Origin: Secundilactobacillus collinoides DSM 20515 = JCM 1123
GTDB taxonomy: Bacteria > Bacillota > Bacilli > Lactobacillales > Lactobacillaceae
NCBI RefSeq assembly: GCF_001435975.1
Contig: NZ_AYYR01000023.1
Coordinates: forward strand, 1-64,000
DNA length: 64,000 bases
Reading direction: 5' to 3'
In this document: piece after piece, positions 45,951 through 56,028 of the stretch
Layout: each line of letters opens with the position of its first letter
Position numbering within the stretch: the first letter of the stretch is position 1
Program-made: the position numbers and the translations under genes
Notes under the pieces: generated by a model
Seen by the model: only the letters and a program-made list of their open reading frames with translations
Databases searched by the model: none
What the model was told of the DNA's origin: nothing

Positions 45951-47840
45951 ATGGCAAGTAATAAAATTATCGGTATCGATTTAGGAACGACGAACTCTGC
46001 AGTGGCTGTTCTTGAAGGTAGCGAACCAAAGATCATTCCAAACCCAGAAGGCGGTCGGACGACACCTTCAGTTGTCGCATTTAAAGACGGCAAGCCACAG
46101 GTTGGTGAAGTTGCCAAGCGGCAAGCCATCACTAACCCAAACACGGTTTCATCAATCAAGAGTCACATGGGCGAAGCCGGCTACAAGGTTAGCATCGAAG
46201 GCAAGGACTACACCCCACAAGAAATCTCAGCATTCATCCTGCAATATATCAAGGGCTTTGCTGAAGACTATATCGGTGACACGGTGACCCAAGCGGTTAT
46301 CACGGTTCCAGCCTACTTTGACGATTCACAACGTCAAGCAACTAAGGATGCCGGTAAGATTGCTGGCTTAGACGTTAAGCGGATCATCAACGAACCAACT
46401 GCTTCTTCACTGGCATACGGCTTGGATAAGCAGGATGCTGATGAAAAGATTTTGGTTTATGACCTTGGTGGTGGGACATTTGATGTTTCCGTCCTTGATT
46501 TAGGTGACGGCGTGTTCGACGTGCTGTCTACTAACGGGGATACTCACCTTGGTGGTGACGACTTCGATAAGAAAATCATGGATTGGCTGATTGCCCAATT
46601 CAAGCAAGCAAACGGCATCGGCTTGTCACAAGACAAGATGGCTATGCAACGCTTGAAGGAAGCTGCTGAAAAGGCTAAGAAAGACTTATCAGGCGTTACT
46701 GAAGCTTCAATTAGCCTGCCATTTATTTCTGCCGGCGACAACGGCCCACTGCATTTGGAAGAGACATTGACCCGTGCAAAGTTCAACGAACTCACTTCTG
46801 ACTTAGTTGAAAAGACACGTGTCCCTGTTGAAAATGCCTTGAAGGACGCTGATTTGTCAGCAGGCGACATTGACGTCGTTATCTTAAACGGTGGGTCAAC
46901 TCGGATCCCAGCCGTTCAAGAAGCTGTTAAGAAGTGGACTGGTAAGGAACCAAGTCATTCAATCAACCCTGACGAAGCCGTTGCTTTAGGGGCCGCCGTT
47001 CAAGGTGGTGTTCTGACCGGTGATGTTAAGGACGTTGTTTTACTTGATGTTACGCCATTGTCATTAGGTATCGAAACCATGGGCGGTGTGTTCACCAAAC
47101 TGATCGACCGGAACACCACGATTCCTACTAGCAAGTCACAAGTCTTCAGTACTGCTGCTGACAACCAACCAGCCGTTGATATTCATGTGCTGCAAGGTGA
47201 ACGGCCAATGGCTGCTGACAACAAGACTTTGGGCAACTTCCAATTGACTGACATTCCTGCTGCGCCTCGTGGCGTTCCTCAAATCGAAGTTACGTTTGAT
47301 ATTGACCGTAACGGGATCGTTAACGTTTCCGCTAAGGACAAGGGAACCGGCAAGGAACAAAAGATCACCATCAAGAGTTCCGGCGGTTTATCGGACGACG
47401 AAATCGACAAGATGATGAAGGAAGCCCAAGAAAACGAAGAAGCCGACAAGCAGCGTAAGGAAGAAGCTGACTTGAAGAACGAAGTCGACCAACTCTTGTT
47501 CACTGTTGACAAGACCTTAGACGAAGTCAAGGGTAAGGTTTCTGACGACGAAATTCAAAAGGCTAAGGACGCGCGTGATGCCCTTAAGAAGGCCCAAGAA
47601 GATAACAACGTTGAAGAAATGAAGACGAAGAAGGACGACTTGAACAAGATTGTTCAAGACCTTTCCGTTAAATTATATCAACAAGCCCAACAAGAACAGG
47701 GTTCCGCTGACGGTGCTGCTGGTGCCGATGGCGCAAATGCCGGTGAAAAGACTGACGATTCATCCAAGTCTGATGACAAGGGTGACGGCAAGACCTTTGA
47801 CGGTGACTTCTCAGAAGTTAACGATGACGACAAGAAGTAG
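45951..47840 (+). CDS. dnaK: Chaperone DnaK (Hsp70)
   Basis: A 629-aa protein with GAAGG before ATG. The ATPase domain (~1-370) has [30 protein letters not shown] and [13 protein letters not shown]. The linker [16 protein letters not shown], the substrate-binding domain and a helical lid with an acidic Gly/Asp-rich end follow. Folds and protects proteins with DnaJ and GrpE. Optimal codon use. Confidence 0.98.
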   Translation: MASNKIIGIDLGTTNSAVAVLEGSEPKIIPNPEGGRTTPSVVAFKDGKPQVGEVAKRQAITNPNTVSSIKSHMGEAGYKVSIEGKDYTPQEISAFILQYIKGFAEDYIGDTVTQAVITVPAYFDDSQRQATKDAGKIAGLDVKRIINEPTASSLAYGLDKQDADEKILVYDLGGGTFDVSVLDLGDGVFDVLSTNGDTHLGGDDFDKKIMDWLIAQFKQANGIGLSQDKMAMQRLKEAAEKAKKDLSGVTEASISLPFISAGDNGPLHLEETLTRAKFNELTSDLVEKTRVPVENALKDADLSAGDIDVVILNGGSTRIPAVQEAVKKWTGKEPSHSINPDEAVALGAAVQGGVLTGDVKDVVLLDVTPLSLGIETMGGVFTKLIDRNTTIPTSKSQVFSTAADNQPAVDIHVLQGERPMAADNKTLGNFQLTDIPAAPRGVPQIEVTFDIDRNGIVNVSAKDKGTGKEQKITIKSSGGLSDDEIDKMMKEAQENEEADKQRKEEADLKNEVDQLLFTVDKTLDEVKGKVSDDEIQKAKDARDALKKAQEDNNVEEMKTKKDDLNKIVQDLSVKLYQQAQQEQGSADGAAGADGANAGEKTDDSSKSDDKGDGKTFDGDFSEVNDDDKK

Positions 47841-47857
47841 TCTCGTTTAAACAAGCT

Positions 47858-47898
47858 GGCAAAAAGCCAAGGCTCTGGTGGGCTTTGGCTTTTTGTTT
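47858..47898 (+). terminator. Hairpin between dnaK and dnaJ
   Basis: AAAAAGCCAAGGCTC pairs with GGGCTTTGGCTTTTT with a 4-nt loop, then TGTTTC. Probably partial termination, leaving less dnaJ than dnaK message. Confidence 0.8.
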
Positions 47899-48021
47899 CA
47901 TTGCGAATTATGTTATCCCTAGTTGGCCTAACACTGAGAATATGGTATATTTAGGTGTTATGAAATGACTCGAACGGATAACAACAAATCAAGAATGAAA
48001 CGCGTAATTGGAGGTTAATTA

Positions 48022-49188
48022 ATGGCTGACAAGGATTATTATGAAACACTCGGGGTCAGCAGAGATGCGTCCCAAGATGAGATCAAGAAAGCCTACCGGA
48101 AATTATCAAAGAAGTACCATCCTGATATCAATAAGGCACCAGGTGCTGAAGAGAAATTCAAGGAAATTACCGAGGCTTATGAAGTCCTCAGTAATGACCA
48201 GAAGAAAGCGAACTACGACCAATACGGTTCGGCAGACGGCCCTACTGGATTTGGCGGCGGTGGCGCTGGTGGTGCTGGCGGCGGCTTTGGTGATTTCGGT
48301 GGCTTCGGCGGCGGTGCCGGTGGCGGCTTCGAAGACATCTTCAGCCAATTCTTTGGCGGTGGCGGCGGTGGCCGTTCACAAAACCCCAACGCGCCACAGG
48401 CAGGTCGTGACCTGCAGTACCAAATGAACCTGAAGTTTGAAGAGGCCATCTTCGGTAAGAAGACGAAGATCAAGTATAGTCGTGAAGCCCAATGCCACAC
48501 CTGTGGCGGGTCTGGCGCAAAGCCTGGAACTCACCCAGAAACGTGTCAAAACTGTGGTGGCTCCGGCTACGTGGTCAGTGAAACTAACACGCCATTGGGT
48601 CGGATGCGGAGTCAACAAGTCTGCCCAGTGTGCCACGGGACAGGTCAGGAAATCAAAGAAAAATGCCCAACTTGTGGCGGTTCAGGCCGTGAAGAAGAAC
48701 GGCATGAAGTGGAAGTCAACGTCCCAGCCGGCGTTGACGATGGCCAACAAATGCGGTTGCAGGGTCAGGGGGAAGCCGGCACAAATGGCGGCCCTTATGG
48801 TGATCTGTTTATCGTGTTTGAAGTGGCGCCATCTAAGGTCTACACCCGAGATGGAGCAGATATTTACTTGAACAAGGACATTAGTTTTGTTCAAGCGGCT
48901 TTAGGCGACGAGATCAATGTGCAGACCGTGCACGGCGACGTTAAGATGAAGGTGCCTTCTGGCACGCAAACAGGGTCGATCTTCCGTCTGAAGGGCAAGG
49001 GTGCGCCGCGGCTTCGTGGCAACGGTAACGGTGATGAACGTGTAACGGTTCGCATCGTGACACCAAAGAACCTCAATAAAAATCAAAAAGTAGCGCTGCA
49101 AGCCTTTGCTGAAGCCGGCGGTGATAAGCCGGTATCAGGTAAGAAGGGCAATTTCTTCGATAAGATGAGGGATGCGTTTGATAATTAA
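48022..49188 (+). CDS. dnaJ: Chaperone DnaJ (Hsp40)
   Basis: A 388-aa protein with GGAGG before ATG. J domain (~1-70) with the HPD loop (KYHPDINK); Gly/Phe-rich region (~75-125); zinc domain with four CxxCxGxG repeats ([32 protein letters not shown]; ~150-215); C-terminal peptide-binding domains. Stimulates DnaK ATPase. A 114-nt hairpin element begins 3 nt after its stop. Confidence 0.98.
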   Translation: MADKDYYETLGVSRDASQDEIKKAYRKLSKKYHPDINKAPGAEEKFKEITEAYEVLSNDQKKANYDQYGSADGPTGFGGGGAGGAGGGFGDFGGFGGGAGGGFEDIFSQFFGGGGGGRSQNPNAPQAGRDLQYQMNLKFEEAIFGKKTKIKYSREAQCHTCGGSGAKPGTHPETCQNCGGSGYVVSETNTPLGRMRSQQVCPVCHGTGQEIKEKCPTCGGSGREEERHEVEVNVPAGVDDGQQMRLQGQGEAGTNGGPYGDLFIVFEVAPSKVYTRDGADIYLNKDISFVQAALGDEINVQTVHGDVKMKVPSGTQTGSIFRLKGKGAPRLRGNGNGDERVTVRIVTPKNLNKNQKVALQAFAEAGGDKPVSGKKGNFFDKMRDAFDN

Positions 49189-49190
49189 GA

Positions 49191-49304
49191 GTGTGGAAGA
49201 AGGCGTTTAGGAGGCGGAGCATAAGTAACTTTCGGCATCAAATCCCGGGTTTGGATTTGGTGTCGGAAGTTGCTTATGCAGGAGCCTCCTGCCTTCTGGA
49301 ACAC
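49191..49304 (+). repeat. 114-nt hairpin element, copy 3 (after dnaJ)
   Basis: Layout: GTGT, GGA, AGAAGG, CGTTT, AGGAGGC, GGA, 27-nt arm (49219-49245), loop cgggttt, 27-nt arm (49253-49279), AGGA, GCCTCCT, G, CCTTCT, GGA, ACAC, then GTTT. Compared with copies 1 and 2 the outer (GTGT/ACAC), second (AGAAGG/CCTTCT) and third (AGGAGGC/GCCTCCT) stems have all changed on both sides. The four arm positions that are not Watson-Crick are G-U pairs. Confidence 0.85.
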
Positions 49305-49487
49305 GTTTCCGCTACAGATGGGGCAACCGCCGAGGCCAAAACCACAGTGCAAAAAAAGCTGTGATTAGTTTGGATTTGGTGTCGGAAGTTGCTTATGCAG
49401 GAGCCTCCTGCCTTCTGGAACACGTTTCCGCTATAGATGGGGCAACAGCCGAGGTCAAAACCACAGCGTAACAATAACGCTGTGATT
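49250..49487 (+). repeat. 119-bp tandem duplication of the 3' half of hairpin copy 3
   Basis: 49250-49368 and 49369-49487 are nearly identical (start TTTGGATTTGGTGTCGG). Each contains the right 27-nt arm, AGGAGCCTCCT, CCTTCT, GGAACACGTTTC and a tail with CACAG ... CTGTG flanking an A-run or AACAATAA. Few substitutions, so the duplication is fairly recent. The second copy lacks a left arm and cannot form the hairpin alone. Confidence 0.85.
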
Positions 49488-49578
49488 ATCCAAACCAACG
49501 CCTACCCTCAGCACACTGATTATCGAATTTTCCAAAAATTGTCTCAGTTAAATAGTGAAACGACCATTAAGGCCATAG

Positions 49579-49622
49579 TAGAGACTCCATTTCATTTTAT
49601 TGAAATGGGGTCTCTCTTGTAT
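49579..49622 (+). terminator. Terminator downstream of the dnaJ region
   Basis: GAGACTCCATTTCA pairs with TGAAATGGGGTCTC around a 6-nt loop, followed by TCTTGT. It probably ends the hrcA-dnaJ transcript beyond the hairpin element. Confidence 0.7.
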
Positions 49623-49794
49623 TACTGAAAATCGTTGGAACGGTTGCATAAGAGGACACGTCTGTCACTTGCCGGCCACTTTCTTCAAGATTCATCAACA
49701 TTTAGTTACCTATTTGAGATTCATAGGCCAGTATAGATAACCAAGCAGCAACGCGCACCACAAAACTAAGACTTGCGTAACCTCTCCAAAATGT

Positions 49795-49824
49795 TTGTCT
49801 AACCCCCCTCCAAGTTGGTATAAT
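49795..49824 (+). promoter_or_regulatory. Promoter of lepA
   Basis: TTGTCT, an 18-bp spacer and TATAAT with TGG in front (extended -10). The lepA start is 50 nt downstream. Confidence 0.6.
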
Positions 49825-49874
49825 AGACTGATTAACGAAACGAGCTTAACTGAGAAAGTAGGGACTTAATAAAT

Positions 49875-51713
49875 ATGGATCTTGAACAAATGAAGGAGCA
49901 CCAACAGTACATCCGGAACTTTTCCATCGTGGCCCACATTGATCACGGTAAATCAACGCTGGCGGACCGGATTTTGGAACTGACGGATACTGTTGCGAAG
50001 CGCGACATGCAAGATCAACTGCTGGATAACATGGATCTTGAGCGGGAACGCGGCATTACGATCAAACTTAACGCCGTGGAATTGCAGTATCAAGCAAAAG
50101 ATGGGCACACCTATGAGTTTCACCTCATTGACACACCAGGACACGTGGACTTCTCTTACGAGGTCTCACGAAGCCTAGCAGCCTGTGAAGGCGCCGTCCT
50201 GGTGGTTGATGCTGCTCAGGGTGTGGAAGCACAAACGTTGGCCAACGTTTATTTGGCCTTGGATGACGACCTTGAGATTTTGCCAGTCATCAATAAAATT
50301 GATTTGCCGTCAGCAGACCCGGAGCGGGTTCGTCAAGAAATTGAGGATGTTATCGGGATCGATGCGTCTGAAGCTGTGTTGGCAAGTGCCAAGCAGGGTA
50401 TCGGCATTCAAGACCTGCTGGAACAGATCGTGCATAAGGTACCGGCACCAAGCGGCGATTTGACCGCGCCATTGCGTGCACTGGTCTTTGATTCAATTTA
50501 TGATGATTACCGTGGCGTTGTGCTGAGTGTCCGTGTGTTCGAAGGGACGGTTAAACCCGGAGATAAGATCAAACTGATGAACAGCGGTTCAGAATACGAA
50601 GTCACTGAAGTTGGGGTGAACTCACCAAAGCCGCTGAAGCGAGACATGCTGATGGCGGGCGAAGTTGGGTACATCACGGCCAGCATCAAGGATATTACTG
50701 ATACGCGTGTGGGTGATACGGTCACTGGCGCAGCAAACCCTGCCAAGGAAGCTTTACCGGGTTACCGTGAGATGGCGCCCATGGTTTATGCTGGGCTTTA
50801 CCCAACGGACAACGCAAAGTATGGCGATTTGCGAGAAGCATTGGAAAAATTAAAATTAAACGATGCGGCTTTGGAATTCGAACCAGAAACGTCACAGGCG
50901 CTGGGTTTTGGTTTCCGGGCCGGGTTCTTAGGCATGCTGCACATGGATGTTGTGCAGGAACGTTTGGAACGCGAATTTGACTTGGATCTGATCACCACTG
51001 CGCCATCGGTGACCTACCATGCTAATTTGACGGATGGGACGCAAAAAGAAGTTGAAAACCCGTCCGAAATGCCGGAAGTGTCGTCCATTAAAAATATCGA
51101 AGAACCTTACGTGAAGGCCACTATCATGACACCGAACGACTATGTCGGTCCAGTCATGGAACTGTGCCAACGCCGCCGGGGACAATTTATCACCATGGAA
51201 TACTTGGATGATTATCGGGTCAACGTCATTTATGAAATGCCGCTGTCAGAAATTATTTTTGATTTCTTCGATAAGTTGAAATCCAGTACAAAAGGGTACG
51301 CTTCGCTGGATTACGAACTGGATGATTACCAACAAAGCGACTTGGTCAAGATCGATATTCTACTGAACGGCGACAAGGTCGATGCGCTGAGTTTTATTTC
51401 TCACAGAACTTTTGCTGAGAAACGGGGCCGGGACATTGTCACAAAACTAAAGGGAATCATCCCACGCCAAAACTTTGAAATTCCAATTCAAGCCGCGATC
51501 GGCGCCAAAATCATTGCTCGGACGAACATTCGTGCCTACCGGAAAGATGTTACCGCCAAGATCCATACCGGTGATCCGGACCGCCGTGCGAAGTTGCTGG
51601 ATAAGCAAAAACGTGGTAAGGAACGGATGAAGTCGGTCGGAACGGTGGATGTGCCCCAGGAGGCGTTCATGGCTGTTCTGCAAACTGACGAAGAAGAAAA
51701 TGGCGGTAAGTAA
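49875..51713 (+). CDS. lepA: Elongation factor 4 (LepA)
   Basis: A 612-aa translational GTPase. G motifs: [40 protein letters not shown]. The C-terminal EF4-specific domain with [40 protein letters not shown] and a basic end is present. It rescues or remodels stalled ribosomes. Start: ATG with only AGGGAC upstream. Monocistronic with its own promoter and terminator. Confidence 0.98.
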   Translation: MDLEQMKEHQQYIRNFSIVAHIDHGKSTLADRILELTDTVAKRDMQDQLLDNMDLERERGITIKLNAVELQYQAKDGHTYEFHLIDTPGHVDFSYEVSRSLAACEGAVLVVDAAQGVEAQTLANVYLALDDDLEILPVINKIDLPSADPERVRQEIEDVIGIDASEAVLASAKQGIGIQDLLEQIVHKVPAPSGDLTAPLRALVFDSIYDDYRGVVLSVRVFEGTVKPGDKIKLMNSGSEYEVTEVGVNSPKPLKRDMLMAGEVGYITASIKDITDTRVGDTVTGAANPAKEALPGYREMAPMVYAGLYPTDNAKYGDLREALEKLKLNDAALEFEPETSQALGFGFRAGFLGMLHMDVVQERLEREFDLDLITTAPSVTYHANLTDGTQKEVENPSEMPEVSSIKNIEEPYVKATIMTPNDYVGPVMELCQRRRGQFITMEYLDDYRVNVIYEMPLSEIIFDFFDKLKSSTKGYASLDYELDDYQQSDLVKIDILLNGDKVDALSFISHRTFAEKRGRDIVTKLKGIIPRQNFEIPIQAAIGAKIIARTNIRAYRKDVTAKIHTGDPDRRAKLLDKQKRGKERMKSVGTVDVPQEAFMAVLQTDEEENGGK

Positions 51714-51746
51714 TTTTTTACCTGTAACGAATGAGCACTTTAACGC

Positions 51747-51787
51747 AAAAAACACCTCAATAGTCGATTGGCTATGGGGTGTTTTTT
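51747..51787 (+). terminator. Terminator of lepA
   Basis: AAAAAACACCTCAATAG pairs with CTATGGGGTGTTTTTT around an 8-nt loop. Confidence 0.9.
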
Positions 51788-52659
51788 GAGTATCATTTCA
51801 ATTCTGTCGGTTTTGCGAACACGGGTGCTATAGGGCCTAGTGCTTAATTTAATGCGATGGGGTGGTAATTAAGCTGTCGCTCAAACGGCATCGTTAATGT
51901 TCTAACTAGGCGTTCGTTAACAGTCTTTTCCCATATATTTCCTTCCTAGTAGAAACTGCGATAACCAATGAAAGATGCTAAAATAGCACTCAGTTACAAG
52001 AATCGTAAACAAAAAAAGCAATCGAGAACAAATTCTCAATCGCTTTTGCAGTATTGACAGGTGTTATTAAACTTTTGTTTATTTCAAAACCAAGAAACGC
52101 TTGCGTTCGCGTTCAGTAGTCAACACAGGGAAAGTGAGCAAAAAAATGTACGGCTAGCGAACAGTGATTGGCACCAAATAGCCCACTCGTTACCTCTCCA
52201 GTGGTGATGCGAGGAATTTACTGAGTCATTGAGGTTGTTTTGAAGTCACTTGAGGGTAACTGCGCACGTTTAATTGGGAAACGTGCACAACAGGCATTTA
52301 TGGCGTCTGGTCACTAGACTGATCATCAGACGGTTACAAGCGGAACCGATGTTTGGAAAACCACGAGACGCATCGCAACCAGTGATGGACGCACCGGTGA
52401 TTCGCTCAAACCCTATTAGTGGGTTGGCGGCGACAGGTCATAAGCGAGTGGTGGTTTCAATGTGAACAACCGCTTGCAGCTACTGGTGATCAGTAACGCG
52501 TGTCACCGGGTCGGGGACAGAGTCGTCACTATGGGTTGGTCAGGTAAATCTGGTCGGCGCGGGGAGTGTGCGCAATCAGTCATGACCAGTGACAATGCTG
52601 TATCGTGACCACGGTTGATTCTTGGTGATGACACCACCTCCTTAATGGTGACAAATGAG
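51788..52659. other. 870-bp intergenic region between lepA and galU
   Basis: No gene supported on either strand. It holds a terminator-like hairpin at 52012-52048 (AAAAGCAATCGAGAA / TTCTCAATCGCTTTT) and a hairpin GCACGTTT / GAAACGTGC at about 52264-52287. No tRNA, rRNA, tmRNA or RNase P RNA signature was seen. It may be decayed sequence. Confidence 0.5.
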
Positions 52660-53634
52660 TTACTGGTGAATACTAACGCTGATTTTTGGCCGTGCAGATT
52701 TCTTAACGGCAGCTGACAAATGCTTTTGCGGTACCGTTTGTGACTTTGCGGCATCTTCGGCGTCTAACAGGGTGGTCAACGTTTTCAGGTAGTTGCGCAG
52801 ACCGTCGCGTGTTTCCGGATGACGCAAGCCAAACGCAATGTTGGTTTCCAGCCAACCGAGTTTGTTACCAACGTCGTAACGCTGCCCTTCAAAGCGGTGG
52901 GCGAAAACGCGCTGAGTTTGATTTAACCGGTCGATGGCATCGGTGAGCTGTAATTCGTTTCCCTTACCGATGGGGGTCTTTTCTAACGCGGTAAAGATCT
53001 CTGGTGTAAACAGATAACGGCCAATGATCGCCAGGTCTGATGGTGCATTTTCTGGTTGCGGTTTTTCTACGAACTGTTTGACTTGATAGAGGTCATCATT
53101 AACAGCAGTCAGGGGGTCGATGACACCGTACTTAGCCGTTTCTTCGTGGGGGACCTGCATCACGCCAAGTGTTGAGGCGCCGGTCTGCTGATAACTCATG
53201 ATCAGCTGCTGGGTCAACGATGTCCGACCTTCGTTGAGGTCATCTCCCTGCATGACCATGAAGGGTTCGTTGCCGATGAAGTCTTTAGCGGTCAATACGG
53301 CATCACCCAGCCCGCGTGGATGCGACTGACGGATGAAGTAAAGGTTCATATCGGTGGTCTGCTGAACCAGTTCTAACATCTCTTCCTTATGGTTGGCGGA
53401 AAGGGCATCTTCCAATTCAGGATTGGCGTCAAAGTGGTCTTCAATCGACCGCTTATTCTTACCGATTACGATTACGATGTCCTCAATGCCAGCCTGGCGA
53501 GCTTCTTCCACGATGAATTGAATCGTTGGTTTGTCGACAATGGGTAACATTTCTTTCGCTAAGGCTTTGGTAGCAGGTAAGAAGCGGGTACCGAGTCCGG
53601 CAGCGGGAATAATTGCTTTGCGTACTTTTTTCAT
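52660..53634 (-). CDS. galU: UTP-glucose-1-phosphate uridylyltransferase
   Basis: A 324-aa enzyme; ATG at 53634 has GGAG upstream and starts the conserved KVRKAIIPAAGLGTRFLPATKALAKEMLPI nucleotide-binding block. The VEKP region (KQFVEKPQPENAPSDLAIIGRY) follows. It makes UDP-glucose for wall and exopolysaccharide synthesis. The last ~30 residues form a Lys/Ser/Pro extension beyond the family core. Confidence 0.97.
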   Translation of the reverse strand: MKKVRKAIIPAAGLGTRFLPATKALAKEMLPIVDKPTIQFIVEEARQAGIEDIVIVIGKNKRSIEDHFDANPELEDALSANHKEEMLELVQQTTDMNLYFIRQSHPRGLGDAVLTAKDFIGNEPFMVMQGDDLNEGRTSLTQQLIMSYQQTGASTLGVMQVPHEETAKYGVIDPLTAVNDDLYQVKQFVEKPQPENAPSDLAIIGRYLFTPEIFTALEKTPIGKGNELQLTDAIDRLNQTQRVFAHRFEGQRYDVGNKLGWLETNIAFGLRHPETRDGLRNYLKTLTTLLDAEDAAKSQTVPQKHLSAAVKKSARPKISVSIHQ

Positions 53635-54017
53635 AAAAAACACTCCTATCTTAATGTCACGGTTATGGGGTTGATCGTGCACCGCTGAAATTGTGCAGTT
53701 CCGGTGATGGTTTAAGTGAACCATTGGGAAATGATACATTGTGGTCTGCGCCGGTCGTTACCGGTTATTGACGATGCATTTATTTTAGGGCAGGCGGCGG
53801 CCTGTAAAAAGCGAGGTTATCTAAACTGAAAATGAGTTTTTTTCATTGATGGTAGTCTTAATTACAACGGATACCGAAATAACAGGGTTCCAAAATGAAA
53901 AAATTTCAGAAAAGTTGGCGTTAGTGGGCATCATTTTTTTAAAATTGCGTTGACCCGATACAGAACTGGCTAAATGAATCACCACGTGCTATTCTAAGCA
54001 TAATTGGAGGTGGCACT
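53635..54017. other. Divergent promoter region between galU and the MerR gene
   Basis: No gene. On the minus strand a possible galU -35 TTTACA (53808-53803) and -10 TAAAAT (53787-53782) are only 15 bp apart, so weak. On the + strand TTGACC (near 53950) and TATTCT (near 53989, with TGC in front) are candidate elements for the MerR gene. Confidence 0.35.
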
Positions 54018-54437
54018 ATGCCAGAATTAACAATGACACAAGTGAGCCAGCAGTTTGACATTTCAGCTCACACCTTGCGTTATTACGACAATAATCACCT
54101 GATTCCGGGTGTGATTCGCAACGCCCGCGGCCGGCGGGTTTTTACCGAAGATGCTCAGGGCTGGTTACGTTACATCCTTGCGTTTCGAAGTGTTGGGATG
54201 TCGATCAAGGAAATTCGACACTACGTTGACTTAACCAGTCAGGGGACAGACACCATAGATGAACGGTTGACGATGCTGGTTCATCAACAATCCGAAATTG
54301 ATAAGCAGATTACCGATTTAAACGACAAAAAGAAATTGCTGCAGTGGAAGATTGATAATTACAGCGCAACGAAGGCTGAACTTACAAAGAAAACGAGTCT
54401 GAAAAACGAAGCAGCGCCATACCAGAATTGGGTATAG
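54018..54437 (+). CDS. MerR-family transcriptional regulator
   Basis: A 139-aa protein with GGAGG before ATG. The N-terminal MerR winged helix is complete (TQVSQQFDISAHTLRYYDNNHLIPGVIRNARGRRVF), followed by FRSVGMSIKEIRHYV and a coiled-coil dimerisation helix (~80-125). There is no Cys pattern for metals, so it probably senses a small molecule or redox state as in AdhR-type regulators. The convergent dehydrogenase at 54469 has a MerR-type promoter, so regulation of that gene is plausible. Confidence 0.9.
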   Translation: MPELTMTQVSQQFDISAHTLRYYDNNHLIPGVIRNARGRRVFTEDAQGWLRYILAFRSVGMSIKEIRHYVDLTSQGTDTIDERLTMLVHQQSEIDKQITDLNDKKKLLQWKIDNYSATKAELTKKTSLKNEAAPYQNWV

Positions 54438-54449
54438 CGCTGCTTCTTT
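54409..54449. terminator. Bidirectional terminator
   Basis: AAGCAGCGCcATACC pairs with GGTATAGCGCTGCTT around a 7-nt loop, followed by CTTT. Overlaps the end of the MerR gene and serves the convergent dehydrogenase too. Confidence 0.85.
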
Positions 54450-54468
54450 CACACGCAGTATATTGGGC

Positions 54469-55317
54469 CTAAAAATTACCCGTTGATTCTGTAAGTGCTG
54501 CGTTGTCGGCATCACTTTTTGCAAGTGCATCGGCGTGCGCTTTAGCGGATGCCTGAGCGTCCTTACCAAGCAACAGGTGGGTTGGCGCTTGCGGCATCTT
54601 AACTAGCGTCTCGATAGCTGCTGCAACCTTTTTTGGTTCACTGACGTAGCGGGGGTGCGTGTTATCATCAGGGGCATCCCAACCGTCGTGCACCAGTTTG
54701 ATCCACTGCCCGACAGTTTCGGCGTATATGTCAGATGGTACGGCGGACATTGACTTGCCACCCCAATCTGTGCGCATGCCGCCGGGTTCCACAGTGGTGA
54801 CCTGAATATTAAACGGCTTGACCTCTGACGCTACGACTTCAGTGAGTCCGTTGACCGCGAATTTAGCGCTTTGATAAGCACTCAGTCCGGGCCCGCCAAC
54901 ACGACCGCCGATGGAACTAATGTTGATGATGCGGCCAGCCCGCTGTTGACGCATGATGGGCAGCACAGCGCGAATGGTAAATAATGTGCCGTAAAAATCA
55001 GTATCCATTTGTGCTTTGAAATCTTCGGTGCGCATTTCCTCGGTCGCCGCCATCTGTGCGAACCCGGCGTTGTTGACTAGGACATCAATACTGCCAAAAT
55101 GCTGGTAACCCGTTTGAATGACAGACGTGACTGCCTTTTCATCGGTCACGTCTAATTGCAACGGCAACAGGTGATCGCCGTACTGGGCGGTGGGATCCGC
55201 TAAGGAATCCGTATGGCGAGCGGTTGCAATTACGCTTGCACCAGAAGCCAGCGCCATTTCAGTGATTGCGCGCCCTAGACCTCGAGCACTGCCTGTAATA
55301 AACCAAATCTTTGTCAT
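54469..55317 (-). CDS. Short-chain dehydrogenase/reductase
   Basis: A 282-aa SDR with AGGAGG 8 nt before ATG. Cofactor motif TGSARGLGRA (~8-17), NNAG (~86-89), catalytic Ser in ISSIGG, and the active-site YQSAK (~149-153) are present. The substrate is unknown; SDRs with a MerR-type promoter in lactobacilli usually act in aldehyde or stress metabolism. Single gene with a 19-bp spacer promoter at 55353-55383. Confidence 0.9.
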   Translation of the reverse strand: MTKIWFITGSARGLGRAITEMALASGASVIATARHTDSLADPTAQYGDHLLPLQLDVTDEKAVTSVIQTGYQHFGSIDVLVNNAGFAQMAATEEMRTEDFKAQMDTDFYGTLFTIRAVLPIMRQQRAGRIINISSIGGRVGGPGLSAYQSAKFAVNGLTEVVASEVKPFNIQVTTVEPGGMRTDWGGKSMSAVPSDIYAETVGQWIKLVHDGWDAPDDNTHPRYVSEPKKVAAAIETLVKMPQAPTHLLLGKDAQASAKAHADALAKSDADNAALTESTGNF

Positions 55318-55352
55318 ATCAAAGAACCTCCTGAATTTTGATTACGAGAGGT

Positions 55353-55383
55353 AGTATAGCTTATTAGAGTTGCTCTAAGTAAA
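55353..55383 (-). promoter_or_regulatory. MerR-type promoter of the dehydrogenase gene
   Basis: On the minus strand TTTACT and TATACT are separated by 19 bp. The spacer holds the dyad TTAGAG-CAA-CTCTAA (55378-55364). A 19-bp spacer with a central dyad is the hallmark of MerR-activated promoters, which the regulator untwists to activate. Confidence 0.75.
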
Positions 55384-55418
55384 GCAAAAACGGTTATTTA
55401 TTTTAAAATTATTAATAA

Positions 55419-55441
55419 AAAAACCGCGACAATTGTCGCGG
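55419..55441 (-). terminator. Terminator of the 93-aa gene
   Basis: A perfect palindrome AACCGCGACAA / TTGTCGCGGTT followed on the minus strand by seven T. Confidence 0.88.
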
Positions 55442-55452
55442 TTCATAACTGC

Positions 55453-55734
55453 TTATTTTGTTAAGAAACCCATCATCACATTGCTGTGATCGTTTTCGGC
55501 GGTGTCAGCTTGTGTTTCACCAAAGTCTTCGTAGTGGGGTGCGTTGACCAAGCCCTTTGAAGCTACTGGGTGTAAACGGATGTCCAAGCGGCTTAATTCC
55601 TGGTCCAATTCCTGCTTCAAATCTTGTAAGTTAGCGTAGTGGGCGGCAGCGTCGTCAGCACTAACGGGTTGCTTCAGTAAGCTTTTTGCGACGGCTAATT
55701 GTTCGTTGTAAGTTAATGTATCCTTTAAAGTCAT
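55453..55734 (-). CDS. Hypothetical 93-aa protein
   Basis: A GGGGG tract lies upstream of ATG and a strong terminator lies behind the stop. The sequence is mostly helical and charged: TYNEQLAVAKSLL, then DLKQELDQELSRLDIRL, with a polar C-terminus rich in Asn, Asp and His. No signal peptide or membrane span. Probably a small cytosolic helical protein. Family not recognised; Gln/Asp/Glu content is typical of stress-related small lactobacillus proteins, but that is only an impression. Confidence 0.7.
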   Translation of the reverse strand: MTLKDTLTYNEQLAVAKSLLKQPVSADDAAAHYANLQDLKQELDQELSRLDIRLHPVASKGLVNAPHYEDFGETQADTAENDHSNVMMGFLTK

Positions 55735-56028
55735 GTTTGAATCCCCCTGATTACTATTATGATGAGCTTATTATAGCAGAGAAGTTTCAAAAAGATAGTC
55801 TTTTCTGAAAATATGAGCAAAAAAGCCCAATTTACATACCAATTTTCAATTATTTTAAGGCCACAAAAAGACAGATGTTCATTAAGCGACACTATTCAGT
55901 AGATTTAACGGTTCGTTTCAAATGCCAGTTTTGCAAATGATTTTCATTATCTATGAAAATTTTAAATGGTTTCAATTCAGTAGTGAACAGGCTATACTAC
56001 GGGTGAACAGTGGCTATTAATTTAAAAG
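55735..56028. other. Intergenic region with an orphan promoter
   Basis: A palindrome ATTTTCAT-N5-ATGAAAAT at 55940-55960 lies just upstream of TTTCAA-17 bp-TATACT (55970-55998). That promoter faces the 3' end of the minus-strand SGNH gene, and no + strand gene follows for ~900 bases. Confidence 0.45.

Larger units (their letters stand above)
49488..49874. other. Intergenic region upstream of lepA
   Basis: Contains a strong hairpin at 49579-49622 and the lepA promoter at 49795-49824. No protein gene is supported. Confidence 0.6.

Noticed and set aside
52274-52465. Possible gene or structural RNA in the lepA-galU gap
   Set aside because: The 63-codon frame has no ribosome binding site and no signature of tmRNA, RNase P RNA or SRP RNA could be found.
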